Counted from the first letter of the stretch, positions 1 through 13,379 are shown. The stretch: 64,000 nt of DNA from Nepenthes gracilis (GCA_033239525.1 BSYO01000004.1:1674001-1738000), one strand, 5' to 3'. Notes: generated by a model not told the origin, from the sequence alone. Made by a program: numbers and translations.

Positions 1-982
1 AATATTGACAGTACTGATGAGGGAAATGTCAACTTTGGTAAGCATTACTGGACTAGAATATATTGTCAAAAACATATAATTATAGAAGTTTAGTTTCCAA
101 GAAAAAAAATCCAGATAACCTATATGTTAATCTTATTCTCCTACAATCTCCGACCCACTAAGGCCATCACCAAACATACTGTGGCAAGCCACTAGCAGCA
201 ACATGTACCATTTCCTTGCTTACAGCACCATCATCCATAAGATCATTATCATTAATTGTGCCAAAGAGTAAACCAAACCAAGCCAATTCTTTCCCCAACT
301 AAGTTCGAGAGCTGATATGGTCCTTGTAGTAGGGAGGCTTCCATATCCATTAACAGCTACGATTACTAATTGGAAAAATGAATATTAGATATTAAATAGT
401 TATTTAAATTAGTTAATACAATCCTTATCATCATTTACCCAACTAATAATCCTAACACCGATGGATATAGGAGCCCCCCCCCACTTGAGTCCATGTAGCG
501 GACCCTAATCTTTACCATTCAATCACCTAACTTTTAATCATAATCATTGGAGATCGAAGTCTATCCATAACAGTTCTCCATCTCCATGGATTCATCAGAT
601 CCATTTGACTCTGCGGTTGGCATTGCCTCTACTAAGTATGCTCTAAAGAATGATGACTACTGTTTTTCAAAAACAACACAAGTAGATTAAAGCTAAAGTT
701 CATAGTTTATTTGCTTCAAGAAATGCTAAACATAGGATTATTCAGTATCCAGTAATCCAATGCTGCAGAAAAACAAAGACAAATATATATATATATACAG
801 GTCCTTATCTCCAATTATCATTTGAACGTAATATCAATCCAATACTCAGCACAAGAATGTACACAGAATCCATCACGTGCTAAAGCAAATTACTCGTATT
901 GAGCATCAGTAACAGAACTACCAAGAGAGAAAACTGAGAGAGATGTGGGAAAGAGATGAGCACGGCGGAGAGAAATCTATTA

Positions 983-1235
983 CTAAATGAGCTTGAACGG
1001 AAGAGGCCAGGGAGTGGATCTCGGGACCTCGACCTTGTCTTTAATCCTCTGAATCATCTTCTTCCTCTTTGGCCTCGCGTTGCCGTAAGAACCTCTGAAT
1101 CTCTTTCCTTTCTTTGTCTTCTTGTCCCCTCTTCCACAGACAATCGGCATAGATGATGACGATGATGATGGCATAGACATGGCCATCCAGTTGGTCGACA
1201 TCATTCTTCTTGCTATTGCGCTGCACCGCTGCATC

Positions 1236-1243
<8 letters not shown>
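983..1243 (-). CDS. RPS31: Mitochondrial small ribosomal subunit protein bTHXm (S31)
   Basis: Encodes a small basic protein of 86 residues if translation starts at the ATG at 1243-1241. The C-terminal half has the bTHX/S31 signature: CGRGDKKTKKGKRFRGSYGN followed by a lysine/arginine-rich stretch, ending in PRSTPWPLPFKLI. In bacteria and organelles this family binds rRNA in the small-subunit head. The N-terminus (MAMMQRCSAIARRMMSTNW) is arginine-rich and lacks acidic residues, as expected for a mitochondrial presequence. An in-frame ATG at 1285-1283 would add 14 residues encoded mostly by a GA microsatellite (ERERERERE), so I prefer the inner start. It appears to be a single exon. The family call rests on the motif and is strong; mitochondrial rather than plastid location is inferred from the presequence and from memory of plant homologues. 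Confidence 0.85.

Positions 1244-1271
<28 letters not shown>
1243..1271. repeat. (TC)14 microsatellite at the start of the bTHXm gene
   Basis: A perfect TC dinucleotide run that on the minus strand reads GA and lies directly upstream of, and touching, the preferred start codon of the ribosomal protein gene. It falls between that ATG and an in-frame upstream ATG at 1285. Confidence 0.95.
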
Positions 1272-1273
<2 letters not shown>

Positions 1274-1285
1274 CACGGAGCGCAT

Positions 1286-2440
1286 TAAGCAAATAACGCT
1301 GACCTAGGGCTTCGACCTCTGGGTACCAGCGTTGGGGCGGGGGGTTGGGTTACATTATTATCAAATAGTATATCTCCTTTGTCTTCTAATTATTAAAATA
1401 TAATTTTATAATATATAATTTATTAAAATTTAATTTTATTAAATTATTTATTTTTATTCTATATCATTTTGACATAATATTATATATTCAAAGCAAAATG
1501 CAACTTAATATTTAAGCAATTCTAACAAAATCAACGGCTTTTAAGGCCTTTGGGGGTGGGGCTCTAAGGACGGGATTCCCATTCCTTCTATTTCTTCTGT
1601 GTAGACATAATTAAAACAGAATTATTTTATTGATATAATTTATTCAATCTAAAATTTTATAATATATACAATTATGATATATGAGTATTTTGAAATGTAA
1701 TTGCTAAAAAATTAGAACCGACTAAAATTATAAATTTGACACAATCACTTATAAAAATAATTGACCCAATTTAGGGATGTAGTTTTTTAAAAAATAAATA
1801 AATAAATTATAACATTCAAAATACATACAGGTTCTTTAAAAAAAAAAAAAGCATATCTCAGATTTTTATTAAAGAAAAATGTCATCCTACTAAAACTTTT
1901 TAGGTAATTTTGTTAAAAAAATTAATTTTTAAATATCATATATTTTTAGTTATTTTTCAAAAATAATAATATTTTAAATAAAACATTTAAAAATCAAAAT
2001 ATTTATAGGTCATTACAAACAACTCAAATTTTAATTATAAATTGACATAATATAATCCTCTAACCTTATAAAAAGGCATAACTCGATCTTTTTGACTCAA
2101 TTCGAGCCCGACTGAAATTAGATTTTGATCGGGTTTACTTTTATATTTTGATGTAAAAAAACAGTCTAGATGAAAATAAAAAACCCATGTCCAGGGATTA
2201 GATTTCCATTGGTCCTCTCTATACAATCGTATTAAAGATCAAACAAGAGCAAACAATGATTCCTAGAATGCTTTTAAATTGAACTTAAAATAAGCTTCAA
2301 AATAAATCCGGTAGTCTTGATCAATTATGATGCGTACTTGATTTTCAAATTATTATACAAATTAAGGGGTTATTCGATCTTTCACTATATTTCAAATTAG
2401 AGCGGATTCGATATTCATCGTTGTTGACCTAAAACTGTGT
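1286..2440. other. Intergenic AT-rich DNA, no gene seen
   Basis: Mostly A/T homopolymer-like sequence with no recognisable coding, RNA or repeat signature apart from short A and TA runs. Confidence 0.6.
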
Positions 2441-3370
2441 ACTGTAAATTATAAATAATAAGTTAAAGAGTTAACGAGACTCATTTCTTAATTTATCCTC
2501 CGATACTCAAATCAAAAATCTTTCCAATAGAATATAAAAATACAAAAGGGATGAGAAAGAATACAGTGATATACTTTTACGAAGATTGAGAGAGGAGGCT
2601 TGAGCTTTTGTAGAACGCTTTACGAGGAGCAGTATAGAAAAAAATGAAGATTGGGTTTCTAATTGGTTGCACGCAGTCGGTGGTTTACTAGAGTTGCACT
2701 CGATAAGTGACTTATTAGAATTACACTCAACGAAGAATGGCTTTCTGAGAAGGACAAAGAATTGTATTGAGAAAATTTGATTTTTTCTTAACTCTTAAGT
2801 CTCGCTCATAAATGGTTGAGAGTTGCTCTATCCTTTATTCTATGAGAAGTGAGGGAGTTTATAATGTTTTGCGGAGAAGGCTTTGGCGCCAAGGCGAACG
2901 ACAGGTATTCCACCAGCATTTGTCGACCGTTGGAACGTTGACAGAAGCCACCGTATCAGATATCATCTTATGGCTATGACATGACCATGATTAAAAGTGG
3001 CCAACGGGGGCCAAGCCTCTTCTTGCGTGAGTTGGCTTGACTATCGTTAGTCAACAGGCACGACGATTTTTCATGGTTGACCACCATATTTTCCATGGTT
3101 GACCACCATCACCATTGACCGAGACCTGTAGCGCCGGCGTCTTTTGTGCTGCCAAACTATTGTCGTTAAGATGAAGGGTTAACTTTGCTATAATTGACTG
3201 AGTTGAAAAGGCTACCCCTTGAGATTAAGCCGTTGGTCTTCCCTAAATCTGTACGCAGCAGACGGGTTGGTTGGACGGTTTGTGAGTTTTACTTTACATT
3301 GAGCTTCGTTGGCTAATAAATTGGCTACCAAATTGTCCCTCGTCATTGTTGGATCAGCATATACCGTGGC
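2440..3370 (-). mobile_element. Probable solo or degraded LTR (gypsy-like)
   Basis: A less AT-rich block inside AT-rich flanks. Its left part contains a conserved motif at 2495-2527 (on the plus strand CCTCCGATACTCAAATC, then a stretch ending in TTTCC) that recurs at 13547-13579 in another LTR-like block. On the minus strand this reads as the common plant LTR-end motif GGAAAG...TTTGAGTATCGGAGG. A TATAAA-like sequence on the minus strand near 2858 fits an LTR promoter in that orientation. No internal coding region is attached and I could not fix both termini, so the limits are approximate. Confidence 0.45.
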
Positions 3371-4477
3371 TAGACCCATTAAATTCATAAAAAATTAACA
3401 GGGCCAAATTACAAGTAAAAATATAATTTAAATTTCTTAATTTTATAATTTAATATGAATTGCAATATTTATTTTGAGTCGAATTATTTAGTTCATCATA
3501 ACATTACTATTGAGTCTGCAATAGGGACAGCAATAGGTCTGAGTTTGAATCCAGTGAGCTCAATTCAAACTCAGCTCAAAATGTTAAGAGTAACAGCACA
3601 AGCCATAGTACATTAAGTCATGTATAAAATTTAATAACTTGGGTAATTTATTAAACATAATTCAATTTACTAAAAAACTAAAAACTACATAGTCTAGATT
3701 TTAAATTCATAAAACAACTGAACTTATTCACATTTCTCCAAGTACCAAGCAAACACTAAAACCAGAATCTAAATTATATAAAACAAATATAGAACACAAT
3801 TATTAAGATTATATTAGAGTCAAGCTGGTATTAAACATTATATTGAACCCAAACTGAATTCTGAAATATTCATTTTTACCAAAATTTGAGCACAATTAAA
3901 ATAGATAAAACCCAATCAATTTTTATCAGATCATATCAACCATACCAGATTTGAAATTTTCCTATGGCATCATCGGGAAAAACTCAGCCATTGATTGACA
4001 GACATGTCCACCTGGACCCCTGGCAAAGTCCACGCGACGCACTCACAAAACTTTGAACATTTGGCATAGTGACAACTCCCTACGTGCAGTTCAATCCAAC
4101 ATAAATCCGGCTCGATCACTTATAAGAGTAAATATCCCCAAAAATTTCAAAATTCTTGAACAATAATAAATAGATATAAACTATTTGCATTAACTTCCAT
4201 GGTATGTCTGTCAGTTGATATAAATAGATATAAGAGTAGTCTATGCGTTCTGTTCAAAAACATCAATATACAAAGTTGTATCTCCATATCTTCATTTTGG
4301 AATACTGTTTTTAAGTACCTCTTTTGGATGATACAACTATGCTTGCTTTTAGTTTAAACCCCCAAAAAAAGGGAGGAGAGAGATAAAGGAGAAGATTCAT
4401 ATTTTCTGTATCTAAGTCCAGACTTAGGAAAGGGTGAGACAAAATGATAAATAGTATACTGACAGTGGATATATGCA
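3371..4477. other. Intergenic and UFD1 3' flank, no gene seen
   Basis: AT-rich. The segment nearest 4478 should hold the UFD1 3' UTR, but I could not place a poly(A) site. Nothing else is recognisable. Confidence 0.5.
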
Positions 4478-7400
4478 TCAACCCTTCAATGAATATTTCT
4501 TTCCTGTAAAAGGCTGGAACTTCAACTCCTCTTTCTGAGTTTGCTCTTGGTTACTGGATTTTTCGGGTTCCTGGATGGAATCAACAGAATGAGCATCGAG
4601 AAATGTCTGTGGAAAACCCTCGACTAACATGGCATCCATCCATGCATAAGCAATAGAGTGGATAGGTGGGCTGGGCGCCACGTCATCTGAGGGAGTGCAG
4701 TTTCCAATAGAAAGGCTACCATATTTACCCAACGGTTAAGAATAAAAGTTGGGCAAATGAATAGTCAAGATTATATTAGATAATTTGAATAATTATTCAA
4801 TATTTACTATATAATATACACAAGAGCCTCTTTAATGAGAGGACCATAACAGCTCTACATACGAGGGTGTCCCAAAGGTGCCCCTGACACCATTCATGAG
4901 CAATAGCTCTTGCAGTTTGTCTTATATGATTATGCAAGGACTCTTGTTAAGAGAAGGGTACCTTTTGCACCATCTCCTTGGGGCCGCGATTGACATTAGA
5001 ACCAAAAACAAGCTTCCCTTGCGACTGCCGACTTGAACTTTGAGAACTCGACTGCGAAGCAGACTGCGCGGCTGCATTTGGAACAGCAGGCTGCTTGTGT
5101 TGAGACAGGGAAGAAGAAACTGGTGCAGGCTGATATTTCCCAGGTTTGCCATCCAACCTTCTTCCAGATCCACTGAAAGGATTAAACTTCAGCTCTGCTT
5201 CAGCTGCAGCCCCTTCATCTATAAGATTGATAAAGATGGTTGTTTCTATCAAGATTGGTTACTTGAGTAGAAGAATTAGCCATGTCTATAAAATTCCTAA
5301 GTTTCAATCAATGATTCAGGGATATTGTTTCCAGAGTTTACATAAGAAGCAAAATTTCATTCCATAGAGGGAGAAAAAGAAATGTTTCTCTGTTTTCTAT
5401 TAACAAGAGGCCGACTGGAAGCCCATTGCACAAGGCTCTAATACTGCAGGCTCTAAAGGGTCAAATGGAACAAACTAATTTCTGCAAAAGCTTTTACCCT
5501 GGGCATACCATGGCATGTAACCATTTCAAACTACAAATCAAGAAAGCATTACATGTACTGCTTAGATTAAGAAAAATCTCCAACTAGCACGTTGCAAAAT
5601 CACGCCTGAAATGAAGTTGCCATATCAACCTATTTTTCAACCAAACGATCACTTATGATCCAAGGGACTACATCATCAAAAACAAAAGATATTGGAAAAT
5701 GCCAGTAAGCTTTTGTGCACATCATGACATGCATGGTGCAAAATCATGCTTGCAGTGAAATTAACCAATCGGCATGTTTTTCGAACACATGATCACTTAT
5801 GACCCAATGGACTATACCATCGAAAACAAAATAAATCGATTCCCTGATACCTTTTGTCCACATTGTGACATGCACATTGCAAAATCGTGCCTAAATTAAA
5901 GTTGGCCGATTATCTTGTTTTTAAACCACATAATCATTGACACAAGGTCCTACAAAATGAATCAGAGAACCCATATTATGTTTTGTGCACATCATCACAT
6001 GCATGTCGCAAAATGGTGCATGAAGTGAGAGAAATGGTGATATGACAACAGAGGCAAAGATAAATCTTGGTGGAAGCATCTTTCTTTGTAATAGGGGGCG
6101 CAAACAGCCATTACACAAGACTGATAATTAGCCTGCATACATTAGGAATATAATTCGTTTAATGGAGGAGAAAAAAAAAAGGAAAGAGCAGTTATTTCCA
6201 TGATTCATCTTTTGCAGTACATAAATGTGTCAAACAATTGAACAGTATTTTGGCCTACATGAAACTGAAACAGTTAATATGTGTGAAGATTAGTCCCATT
6301 GGCAAAGGATGAATCATACTGCTGAAGTGGTTGTGAGAGCTACTATTTTATTGTGGGCAAGAGAATCTTTACATTGGTAAATATAAATTTTTCATAGATG
6401 TTATATGGAAGCCATCTTCTTCAGACATGGTTGTTTACTTTGTATTCACAAAAAAACTGAAACAATTACAAAACTGCTCATTGTACATTATAGCAATATA
6501 CATATCAATAGGTTATGCTATTTTATGTATTATGAATGCAGAGGCTGTACTCTAAAATGATGCATACCCGTTCAGACAACTAGAGAGCATACATGAGCTA
6601 CTTCCCCAATGAAAAGGCCAATAGTGCTATAACTCCTTTGTTATTTCTCTTTTCTATAGTAACAGACTTTGACTACTCCCTGAAATAAGGGTATAGAGCA
6701 TTGGTTTTTGTTTCAATTTAGTCCCACAACTAATATACAAGCATACCAAAATGAAGATCCAGAAATTCAGATTGTCTCTATTTGAAGAAGTGATACAAAA
6801 TGGTCACAATACTTTGAATACTTGCCTACTGGTGTCAAAGGGATCAAGAATAACTCAACAAAAAGTTTTGGAGAGGGATTACAGCGCTGAACCTTCTTGC
6901 TATGCCAATAAAAACAATACCACAGATTGGAAGGCAAACAAAAACCATGAGGGAAAAGAAGAAAAACAGGGGAGGAGATTCACACCTTGTGCTGGTGACT
7001 TACTTAGACCAGAAGCAGCAGGTTTTTCAGGTTCCTTGTAGTCAAGTGGAGGTGCAAAGTCCACTTCACAGTCTGTTTCAATGATACTTATAGCATTGGA
7101 CGGCTTTGCTTCAATAATATCAATATAATATTTCTTATTGTTATATGCCACCATTATACTGTCTCCAATGGTCAAGCAGGAAAAGTTCCTCAGAGTTGTC
7201 TCCAAGCTGCATGGTGAAGAAAATAAACATATAAAACAGTGAAAAGGAAATACGTGCCTCCAACCAATAGGGTTGATTTAACAAAGTTTGTTCTTAACTG
7301 CACACTTCCTAGTGAAAATCTGAGAGATCTTAAAATCAGAGAAGGATCAGTGACATAAGCAAACCTAAGCTTATGTAACTTGCAGGATAATCAGCATTAA

Positions 7401-10327
7401 CAGCAACGACATGTTCAATGACAAGGATGAAAACATAAGCACTATTTGACACAGATCCTTCTTACAAGTAACAAAATTACAATCCTTCCATAAGAGAGTA
7501 TGACATGGATAATTACAGCAAGAAGACAATGGGCTAAAGCTTTTAAGGCAACAATTCTAGAGAACATGCATCCACAAAGCTTGCAGAAGTACTCATTCAA
7601 AGGGGTTCACTGTTGTCTCCTATATTCGATATACTTGAGTGGCATCTGATACCATTTTGGATGCATGTAGAGATACTTTAACAACCTTGAACTTGTTTTT
7701 CCTTTTTTCTCTTTTTAAAGGGCTGGGATAACAAAAACATAAAGCATTACAGTCCAGGAAGCAAACATGGCATGTCCTCATCTGCCTTTATGGGCAAGTA
7801 TAATCTGTTAGGCTACTGTCACTTGTTTTATTGGTGGAAGGGTAAGTGATAGCATGACCTTCACATTGATTGAGATGTCCCCTCATAAAAATTATTGAGA
7901 TATTGATCTAAGGGAAAACCCTTATTTTCAGCATCTCCTACAGACTCTTTCCTGGTCTCTTTGTGGCAACGATATTTATAATAATATGATAGAAACAAGA
8001 AGAAAAAACACCATGCAGTCAAACAACCTGTTGATTGGTGGAAGGATAAGTGATAGCATGACCTTCACATTGATTGAGATGTTCCCTCCTTATAAAAATT
8101 ATTGAGATATTGATCTAGGGAAAACCCTTATTTTCAGCATCTCCTAAAGACTGGTTCCTGGTCTCTCTGTGGCAACAATATTTATAATAATATGATAGAG
8201 AGGAGAAGAAAAAACACCATGCAGTCAAACAACCAGAAACAGAACATCAACAATAAGCGGGGCTGAACATCAACTTAAATTTAGCAGAAGACCAATAAAA
8301 TGAAAGAACTCACATTGCCTTTGGATTGGATATGTCCAAGAAGTCTTTAGTGTGTGGCTGCAGTTTGACATATGTCCCCTTTGGAAGAGTCACATTTTTA
8401 ACTCCCACAATATCTCCCTCTTGTAACAGCATGTTCTCCATCATCTAAAGGGAGAAATTTGAAGAAAAACTTGGGAAATTATGTCGCTGAAAAGGATCAA
8501 AAAGCAAATTTGGCATAACAAAGCCAAAAACAACTATCAAAAGGGGAAAGGACAAAGGGACACCAGCTACCCAAGCATGTACCAAGTTACAAGAAAACAG
8601 ACAAAAGTATACCCAATAAGGCATGTAGATCATCCCTTCCTCAGCAATGAACTCCAACACTCCGCAATGTGAAACACGGTTGGCAGCATCATTTCGAAGC
8701 TCAAACAGCATTGGGTAGTCTATATGAAGAGAGGCTGCAGGATGAAGTTCAACATCAGCTCTTCAGATTCTGTTCAGTTAAAGCCCTAAAAAATGATAAT
8801 AAATCAACTAACCAAGACGGTCAAGGGCTGAGGGAGGCATTATAACTGAAATAATACAGATTCACAGTTAATAGATATTCTCACTGGTCAAAGGGTGTAA
8901 ATGACAGTTAACTAACTACAAAGTTAAAAAAAGACTTACTTTTATCACCACTTTCAATTTGTGGCTGGAAAAGTAAGAAGAAAATACAAAGTAAGTTAGA
9001 AATGCATACAAAGATCAATAGAAACAGTTTGAGATGCTCAGACAGACACTACACACTGCACACACACACATCAGATGCATTGAGAGAGAGATGATGATAA
9101 TAACAATGATAAAGTTGAAAAAATGGCACCGCCTACCACCATGTAACAGTTCTTTTTTTTTGCGGGGGGTGCAATCTTTCAAGCTGAATACAAATGACCT
9201 AACACCTAAAGGCCCAATAGATTCCATATGCTCACAGTTTTTCATGCCTCTAATAATAAAAGATCATAGGAATTTTGTTTAATGCTGCAACTCCACAATC
9301 ATTGATCAGTGAAAAATATGTGCAGGTAACGGGATGAGCATTAAAGCCACGAGGAAAAAGAAAAAAAAAAAAGCAGTGAACTGAAAGTTATATTGGATGA
9401 AGATGACGAAACTGGAAGCCATCAGCAGGGAAGACATTTGCTTACTGAAAGTTCTGCACCATTCACCAGCCAGAACCTTAAACAAATGTAAAGAAAGTAA
9501 GGAATCTAAACCTTTTCAATAAAGGATGCAGGATAACATCGATATGTTTGCTCAAATGATGCTCCATGGTATCCATAACCATTGAAAAACTGCAAGATTG
9601 CAAACAAAGGAGCAAAACTGAGTTAATAAACATTTAATCCAAAATACAATTTATTATATATTCCATAAAAAATCCATGAAAGAAATATCCAAGCAGAAAA
9701 TCAATGAATTGCTCTGAGAAACTGTAACATGCAAGAAACCAAGGAACAAAAGGTACAGCATCATGAAGAAAACAAATAACATAAGATATGAATAATTCAT
9801 TAATTGTTTTTACAATAGTCTACATTTCACATATCATTGACTGTGCCTTTCACATTTAACCATAGAGGTCCAAAGAAGATAGTCTGAGTTGAAAAATACT
9901 TCTCACAGAAAATACAGCGTGCTGTAACAATCAGAATAAACAATTATTGAATGAGTAAACTCTTATTCTGAAAGGCATCAACAATAACTTCATCAAGATA
10001 AACAGTCCGAGGTAATTGATGCAATCATAAAATCACCAAAAGGTCCAAAAAAAACAGAAAGAAAATGAGTTTGAATCAATTGTTTCCAACTCCTACCAAG
10101 GTTACAATTCCTTTTTGAAATATTTTTTTCCTGCAAAACGATTATCCAGAGCTCTGTAGTGACTTAAGTTTATAGCAGATGCACATACTCATAGCAATTT
10201 TTTTTTAGTCAGATTGAAACATATTGCAACAAGTGCTAATTCCGAACACATAAGAAATTGATGGAAAACCCAATTTAGTTCAACACAATCGAACTAATTC
10301 TTCAACGGATCAAAACTTGCTTACCAT
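4478..10327 (-). CDS. UFD1: Ubiquitin fusion degradation protein 1 (UFD1), nine coding exons
   Basis: UFD1 pairs with NPL4 as the cofactor of the CDC48/p97 AAA ATPase, extracting ubiquitinated proteins for proteasomal degradation. Coding exons on the minus strand, in order: 10327-10325 (ATG only), 9589-9512, 8964-8940, 8845-8813, 8734-8613, 8444-8314, 7206-7004, 5218-4962, 4570-4478. They sum to 945 nt, or 314 residues plus TGA, with every phase consistent; borders are GT/AG. The protein opens [20 protein letters not shown] and contains [29 protein letters not shown] and [17 protein letters not shown] of the UT3/double-psi barrel domain. A CDC48-binding SHP-type motif, FSGSGRRL, lies at residues 213-220, and the C-terminus is [10 protein letters not shown], also SHP-like. 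A noncoding first exon (about 10930-10745, donor GTACGT) is likely. The penultimate coding junction and last-exon acceptor (TCCATCCAG at 4571) are the least certain. Confidence 0.93.
5560..6030. repeat. Degenerate tandem repeat of about 130-144 bp, four copies, in a UFD1 intron
   Basis: Four copies of a unit containing CACAT..TGACATGCA..TGCAAAATC followed by GATCACTTATGA and GGACTA-like blocks. The TGCAAAAT core occurs at about 5593, 5737, 5878 and 6007, giving spacings of 144, 141 and 129 bp. It lies in the intron between 7004 and 5218. Confidence 0.75.
7830..8234. repeat. Tandem duplication of about 204 bp in a UFD1 intron
   Basis: Copies 7830-8030 and 8034-8234 are nearly identical (from ATTGGTGGAAGG to AGTCAAACAACC), with a few substitutions and short indels. 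They lie in the intron between exons 8444-8314 and 7206-7004, so the coding sequence is unaffected. Confidence 0.9.
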
Positions 10328-10930
10328 TTTGGTCCTATGCTTTAGGTTGTCACGCCCGGTATGCAATCCAACTGCCCCGATTCCCTATCACAACAACACA
10401 TCCACCCGCACCGTTAGAGAGAAGGAGATGGAGAGATAATGAGAGAAATTTTGTTGACAGTTTAGCTTATCAACTAGCATCTATGGATACTTACCAAAAA
10501 AAAACATCTATGGATGCATTCTTACCAAATAAAAAACTATAGATACTTTCTTTTCCAACAAAAACACCTAATTTCTGATTTCGAACTGAAAATGGAAACG
10601 AGATCAGAAATCGACAAATTGCGGTGAGACAATGATTAGTATAGAAATTTTCAGATTCAAAACCCGTATTTAAGATGAAAATTTTAAATCCAGCTACAAT
10701 TAGGGGAAGGAAAATGTCAGAATTGAAGGTGCGAACAAACGTACCGAGTCGAGATAGAATGAGGAAGTAGAATTGAGGAGAAGTCTGGCCTTGATCTTTG
10801 CGGAAAAACCAAGAATAGCTTAGCGAAGGGATAGCGAAGAGAGAAGATCGTAGAATCACTTTCTCGCTTTCGTTCAAGCAAAAAGCGGTTCCTTGCTTGA
10901 AAAATAAGCCATTATATCTTATAGGCATAG
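10328..10930 (-). promoter_or_regulatory. UFD1: UFD1 5' UTR exon and leader intron
   Basis: Pyrimidine-rich leader sequence on the minus strand ends at a good donor (CTCG then GTACGT, donor at 10744). It is followed by an intron whose acceptor is near 10385 (ATAG) or slightly downstream (GGGGCAG). The short second exon ends exactly with the start codon. The transcription start is not defined; about 10930 is where the AT-rich upstream DNA begins. Confidence 0.55.
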
Positions 10931-11694
10931 GAAGTAATACTCGCTGTACATAAGATTTATTTTAATTTTTTTTATTTTTAAAAATTTTAATACATTATAA
11001 AAATTATTAGAAATTATAAATAAATCATAAATAATTAAATTAGCATTATTTCATTAATAAAATGAGTTTCATCCTTTTAATTTTTTAAATTATTCTATAT
11101 GTTTATAGCAATGAGTAGTAAATTCTAATAATTTAGATGATTAAAAATATAATAACATATTTAAACTTATTTTATAATTTAAATTATTTAAATTTGTCAA
11201 AATAAAATTATTATTATTAAAAATATTATTATTTCTACATTGGGTTTTTACACTCATAGGTACAATTTTAGATTTTTATATTTTTATCAAATCACACAAA
11301 ATAAATTAATAAATTTCCGTACTTCTTCATACCTTTTGATTAGAATTTAAACAGCACACAATAAATGTCAAAGTAATTGCACTCACGACAAGTAACACGT
11401 CTGCTATAATATTTCTTTGGGCTTTTCGTAATTGGGCCCAGACGCTAGTTTGGGCTTCTATTTTATCATCAACAACAGCCCATTTCCAAGGATTTCTTGG
11501 ACCTTGGGCTAGAAGATATATAATTGATAAAGCAATTTAAAGTGTGATCGATAATTATATGATTAATTTTTATTATTATATATTTGAACTTATTTGTGCA
11601 CAATCCCTTCTAGTGATGTCACCTCGGCCCTTGTCAAGTTTAATTCTTAATATTATGATTAATAAAAGTAATTTAAAATATGACAGTTTAATAG

Positions 11695-11742
<48 letters not shown>

Positions 11743-13379
11743 TAGGCTTATTTGAGCATGGCCTCTTCTAGTGGTATCATTTCCACCCTTGTCATGTTGT
11801 TTCTTGTAAAAGAATAAATTGTTGTGAATTCATGATGTTTGAATTATGTTATTGTTGTACTAAACCCCCTTCTTAAGTAAATAATGGCAAAAAATTTCAA
11901 AAATATTTGTGTCATCACAATTTAAAATTAATTTATAAATAATTTCATCCTACTTTTATACTAAAAATATAAACAATGAATAAGCTCGAGGCAATATGAT
12001 ATCTAAAACACAGATATATAGTCAACACATTTTCATATACGACTATAACTCAATATTATAGATAGTTAACAGGTAATTGAGTTCATCTTTTGAATACTAT
12101 CTAAAAGCGATGATTCCAAACATATTTTTTATGCTGATTTAATTATGCAATAAAAGTTTAGCATCTGCATAATAAGAATAATATAAGAAGAAATTTTAGA
12201 AGTGGAAACAAAATCAAGATTAGAATTTCACATAGGGAGCTTTGCATGATCAAACAACTCAAATCAACACCTTCCATAACATTTAATAGCATCATACATG
12301 GCATTTAGCCATTTCGATCCCATCCATAGAGAGCTATCAAATCTATTTGCATCTCCGGTTATACAAATTGTATATTTATTTTCTCTCCATCATTAGAAGA
12401 TTGACAATTATAAAATTAGTTCAGTTATGTCGTCTATAAAATTATACATTTTTTAACATCCTTCATAGAATCAAAATTTCACTTAGTGACATCAAAGAAC
12501 CTTTTTAAGCTTATGAATCATTTCTCATTGATTCGATTAATTTTGAGATAAATATAAGAAAAATTAAATTTTATTAGTAATTTTTATTTCTTTAATCCCA
12601 TTCCGGATAACAAATCTAGCTATAATACAATTGAATTACATTTACTTTTCATCATACTTAGCACAAGTGGATTGAGGCCCCTTGTATGTACTATCATCAT
12701 TCAATTATCAAAGTATTTAAATAAGATTGTCCCAAAGGGGATATTGGCCTCAAATCATCATAGGTAACAATCTCTATGCTATTTGAAACAAGTTTCTTCC
12801 ACATTCCAATGATTCAAGACCACATCTCCTTTCATGAATTCAAAATACAATAAGTGAGACATTAGTCCAAACATAAATATCGGGTTGATTGTTTAGTATA
12901 AGATTTGTATATGAGTATCATTTTATATATGCAATTATCATATAAAATTCATATTTGATAAGTTTTGCAAATTTCATTACTCATAGTTTGTAACTGTGTA
13001 TCTAGACCAAAATCTACTATTGCCATAAGACGAGTAATAACAGATTTTGAAATTTAAAACAATATTCATTAGTGCAAAACAAATAAAACCATAATCATGG
13101 ATCACTTTGAAAAGGAAAATCACTCCCCACAATAACAAGCATCAAATTTATTTTATTAATTAGCTTAATTTTTAATAGAAAAAATAATACATTTGTAATT
13201 AAGAGATTGGTCCTCATTATAGCCTATAAATGAATCAGTCGTTAGTTCAAAATAATGCCCATCGGTTTTTCTAGATTATGAGTGAGTAAATTTTCAGATT
13301 TAAATTGTAACAAGATTTTAAAACTTTCCATAATATCTAAATTTAAATTAGTCCTTAAAAAAATAACTGAAAAATAGTT
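10931..13379. other. Intergenic AT-rich DNA, no gene recognised
   Basis: No coding signature in either strand. It contains a TTA microsatellite (separate entry). The segment 12240-12900 is slightly less AT-rich and may be old repeat DNA, but I do not recognise it. Confidence 0.5.
11695..11742. repeat. (TTA)n microsatellite
   Basis: About 15 TTA units in an unbroken run; open reading through it is an artefact of the repeat (poly-Tyr). Confidence 0.97.

Noticed and set aside
12240..12900. Possible transposon-derived coding region
   Set aside because: Translations in both directions are broken by frequent stops and gave no recognisable family blocks.
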